Positions 62,553 to 64,000 of a DNA stretch of 64,000 bases are shown piece by piece. Both the position numbers and the translations under genes were made by a program. Within the stretch, counting starts at the first letter, position 1. Each line of letters starts with the position of its first letter. The DNA comes from JBMDXK01 sp048594375. Lineage in GTDB: Bacteria > Pseudomonadota > Alphaproteobacteria > Rhizobiales > Methylopilaceae. The stretch covers positions 1-64,000 of the forward strand of contig JBMDXK010000018.1 of the NCBI GenBank assembly GCA_048594375.1, in the 5' to 3' direction. The notes under the pieces are model-generated. The model did not search any database and was not told where the DNA came from. It saw only the letters and a list, made by a program, of their open reading frames with translations.

Positions 62553-63247
62553 TCCGTATCCGTTCCTGCGGTTTGTCCAGTAGCTTCGGGCAAACCGGCA
62601 TCGGCCCGATATTTGACCAACTTTTCCAATCGTACCCGTGTCGCAGAGCTGACAGGATCTGTCAACAATGCTGCATGTACCACATTTTCTCGTCCCAACG
62701 CCATACTCATCTGCATGGAATTAAAAACTGTCATAAAAGGCAACGCCTTTTGTTGCGTGCGCCAAGCAGCAGCACGCATTTTACGCAAGCCGTCCTCCGC
62801 CCCATCGGAGGCATGAAGAACGATTGCCGCTTGAAATTGCTCAATGGCTTTCTCTGCTTTTGCAAATCCACACAAAACCTTACCGGCTTTGTTACAAAGA
62901 GAAAACATTCCCAATGCGGCCTTGAACAATGCTGCATCTACTTCATCTTCAAGGTTTTCTGGCACACTTGTGTGAGCCTTGAAACCCTTGTTGAAGATTT
63001 TAGAATTCTTTGCCTGAGCAAGAAGTTTTCGTTCAGCTGTTATCCATAATCCGCGCCCCGGCAACCGACAGCGCAAATCCAGCAGCAGCGCACCATCTTT
63101 CTGTCGCACAAAGCGCAGTAGATCACCGACAGGTTGAACAGTGCGGGTTACAGCGCACATCCGCTCAAGAGCCTTTCGGTCATCTGTTTGGCGTGACGCT
63201 CTTTCCGACTGCGGCTGGTCGCTTATGGTATCAGTTGCTTGTTGCAC
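62549..63247 (-). CDS. YlxR (DUF448) protein fused to an L7Ae-like domain
   Basis: RNA-binding protein of 232 residues. The N-terminal YlxR domain (about residues 26-100) has ERMCAVTRTVQPVGDLLRFV and the GRGLWI motif. The C-terminal part (about 108-215) has the L7Ae/L30e/YlxQ-like GMFSLCNKAGKVLCGFAKAE pattern. In many bacteria YlxR and YlxQ are two genes between nusA and infB; in alphaproteobacteria one fused protein is usual, as here. It overlaps both nusA (17 bases) and infB (4 bases), so translation of the three is coupled. The role is inferred as RNA binding in translation or RNA decay. Confidence 0.92.
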   Translation of the reverse strand: MQQATDTISDQPQSERASRQTDDRKALERMCAVTRTVQPVGDLLRFVRQKDGALLLDLRCRLPGRGLWITAERKLLAQAKNSKIFNKGFKAHTSVPENLEDEVDAALFKAALGMFSLCNKAGKVLCGFAKAEKAIEQFQAAIVLHASDGAEDGLRKMRAAAWRTQQKALPFMTVFNSMQMSMALGRENVVHAALLTDPVSSATRVRLEKLVKYRADAGLPEATGQTAGTDTE

Positions 63248-64000
63248 CAGATAATTCTTCGCCTTCTGTTTCTAACTCTTCTGCTGGAGCTTCAATCCAT
63301 CCTGCATGTACGCGCGCCTCCAGAATGAATGCATCCGCATCACTTCGCGATACCTCCAGACCGGAAAGAATACCCGGCTCACGCACAGATTCACCGTTTT
63401 TCTTTTCAACCCAACCGACAAGATCATCACTGGAACAACCTGCAAGATCTTCGATTGTTTTGACGTCGCCTTTACCAAGCGCCACAAGCATAACAGGCGT
63501 GATGCCAGAAATAGAAAGCAATGCTTCATCCACTCCAAGCGCTTGACGTTGCTCGTCGAGCTCACGCGCCACCTGTTCAAGATAATCCCGCGCACGATTC
63601 TGAATCTCAGTTGCAGTATCTTCGTCAAAACCTTCAATAGAAGATATTTCTGAAGTATCTACCATAATCAATTCTTCAAGGCTAGAGAATCCTTCGGAGG
63701 TTAGCAGCTGCGCAACAACCTCATCAACATCCAACGCTTCAATAAACAGTTGCGTACGCAGAGCAAATTCTTTTTGTCTGCGCTCGCTTTCTTCCTGCTC
63801 GGTCATGATATCAATATCCCAGCCAGTGAGCTGTGATGCAAGTCTTACATTTTGACCGCGACGACCAATGGCGAGGGAAAGTTGGTCATCAGGAACAACA
63901 ACTTCGATTTTGTTACTGTCTTCATCCAGCACAACTTTTGCCACTTCAGCAGGTTGCAAGGCATTGACAATGAATGTTGCCGGATCTTGTGACCAAGGAA
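63231..64000 (-). CDS. nusA: Transcription termination/antitermination factor NusA, 5' part outside window
   Basis: Regulator of RNA polymerase pausing and termination. Only the C-terminal 256 residues are in the window. The minus-strand frame is open to the edge and contains WSQDPATFIVNALQPAEV, the NusA KH region, with the conserved LAIGRRGQNVRLASQLTGWDIDI following. Two C-terminal helical repeats (about residues 90-200 of the visible part) and a Glu-rich tail end the protein. The TTG near 63959 is an internal codon and not the start. The gene leads the nusA-ylxR-infB unit. Confidence 0.95.
   Translation of the reverse strand, partial: PWSQDPATFIVNALQPAEVAKVVLDEDSNKIEVVVPDDQLSLAIGRRGQNVRLASQLTGWDIDIMTEQEESERRQKEFALRTQLFIEALDVDEVVAQLLTSEGFSSLEELIMVDTSEISSIEGFDEDTATEIQNRARDYLEQVARELDEQRQALGVDEALLSISGITPVMLVALGKGDVKTIEDLAGCSSDDLVGWVEKKNGESVREPGILSGLEVSRSDADAFILEARVHAGWIEAPAEELETEGEELSGATSN

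Noticed and set aside
1..64000. CRISPR array, prophage, toxin-antitoxin or other defence genes
   Set aside because: I looked for evenly spaced repeats and for typical proteins and found none.

Overview
The window is a stretch of an alphaproteobacterial chromosome of moderate GC content. The main evidence is an ATP-type pckA divergent from a ChvI-type regulator, a soluble PdhS/PleC-like sensor kinase, a tRNA-His with no G at position -1, a plant/alphaproteobacterial-type glutamate-cysteine ligase, a fused YlxR-L7Ae protein next to nusA, and EcfG-type promoter motifs. The gene set points to a free-living aerobic heterotroph with a cytochrome bc1 chain, fatty and amino acid oxidation, aerotaxis and surface polysaccharide synthesis. 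The order within the class cannot be decided from the sequence. No rRNA, CRISPR array, prophage or intact insertion sequence was seen.

Layout. 1-4.6 kb: ligase-associated DNA repair set (Lhr-like helicase, divergent from an MBL exonuclease and an ATP-dependent ligase). 4.7-9.1 kb: a stress cluster (SDR, large catalase, YciE/DUF892 ferritin-like protein) with palindromic repeats on both sides, a decayed IS1595-type transposase tail and tRNA-His. 9.4-13.6 kb: a 1,400-residue cytoplasmic hybrid-linker PAS histidine kinase. 13.9-21.6 kb: metabolic genes (TesB, Ubi-type FAD monooxygenase, HIBADH-type dehydrogenase, globin-coupled chemoreceptor, glutaryl-CoA dehydrogenase, ThDP enzyme). 21.7-28 kb: YejA-like binding protein and gshA on one strand, petABC on the other. 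28-32.3 kb: hemD, hemC, then tsaD-gpsA-EVE. 32.4-37.7 kb: small secreted protein, YiiX-like hydrolase, rsmE-trmL and maeB. 38-44.7 kb: trpS, adenosine kinase, then GDP-mannose synthesis, a putative porin-like protein, an ABHD10-like hydrolase and a GT4 glycosyltransferase. 44.9-51.8 kb: infC-rpmI-rplT, pheS-pheT and queE-queD-queC. 51.8-52.8 kb: a decayed IS1595-family transposase. 52.8-55.5 kb: pckA and chvI. 55.6-64 kb: pnp, rpsO, truB, rbfA, infB, ylxR and the 3' part of nusA, all on the minus strand.

How the parts connect. Three GGAAC-N17/18-GTT motifs lie upstream of katE, yciE and the small secreted protein, which suggests one general-stress (EcfG) regulon in the window. A degenerate palindromic repeat family (AT-rich palindrome with CTCGGCT and AGCCAACGGCC arms) recurs in intergenic regions. 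Catalytic residues are altered in two recognisable enzymes: the SDR has Tyr-x3-Arg instead of Tyr-x3-Lys, and QueD has Ser where Cys is usual. The infC start codon is AUU, as in other autoregulated IF3 genes. I saw no wholly new multi-gene system; the best candidates for something undescribed are the repeat family, the linker of the sensor kinase, the structured rplT-pheS spacer and the stress-promoter regulon.
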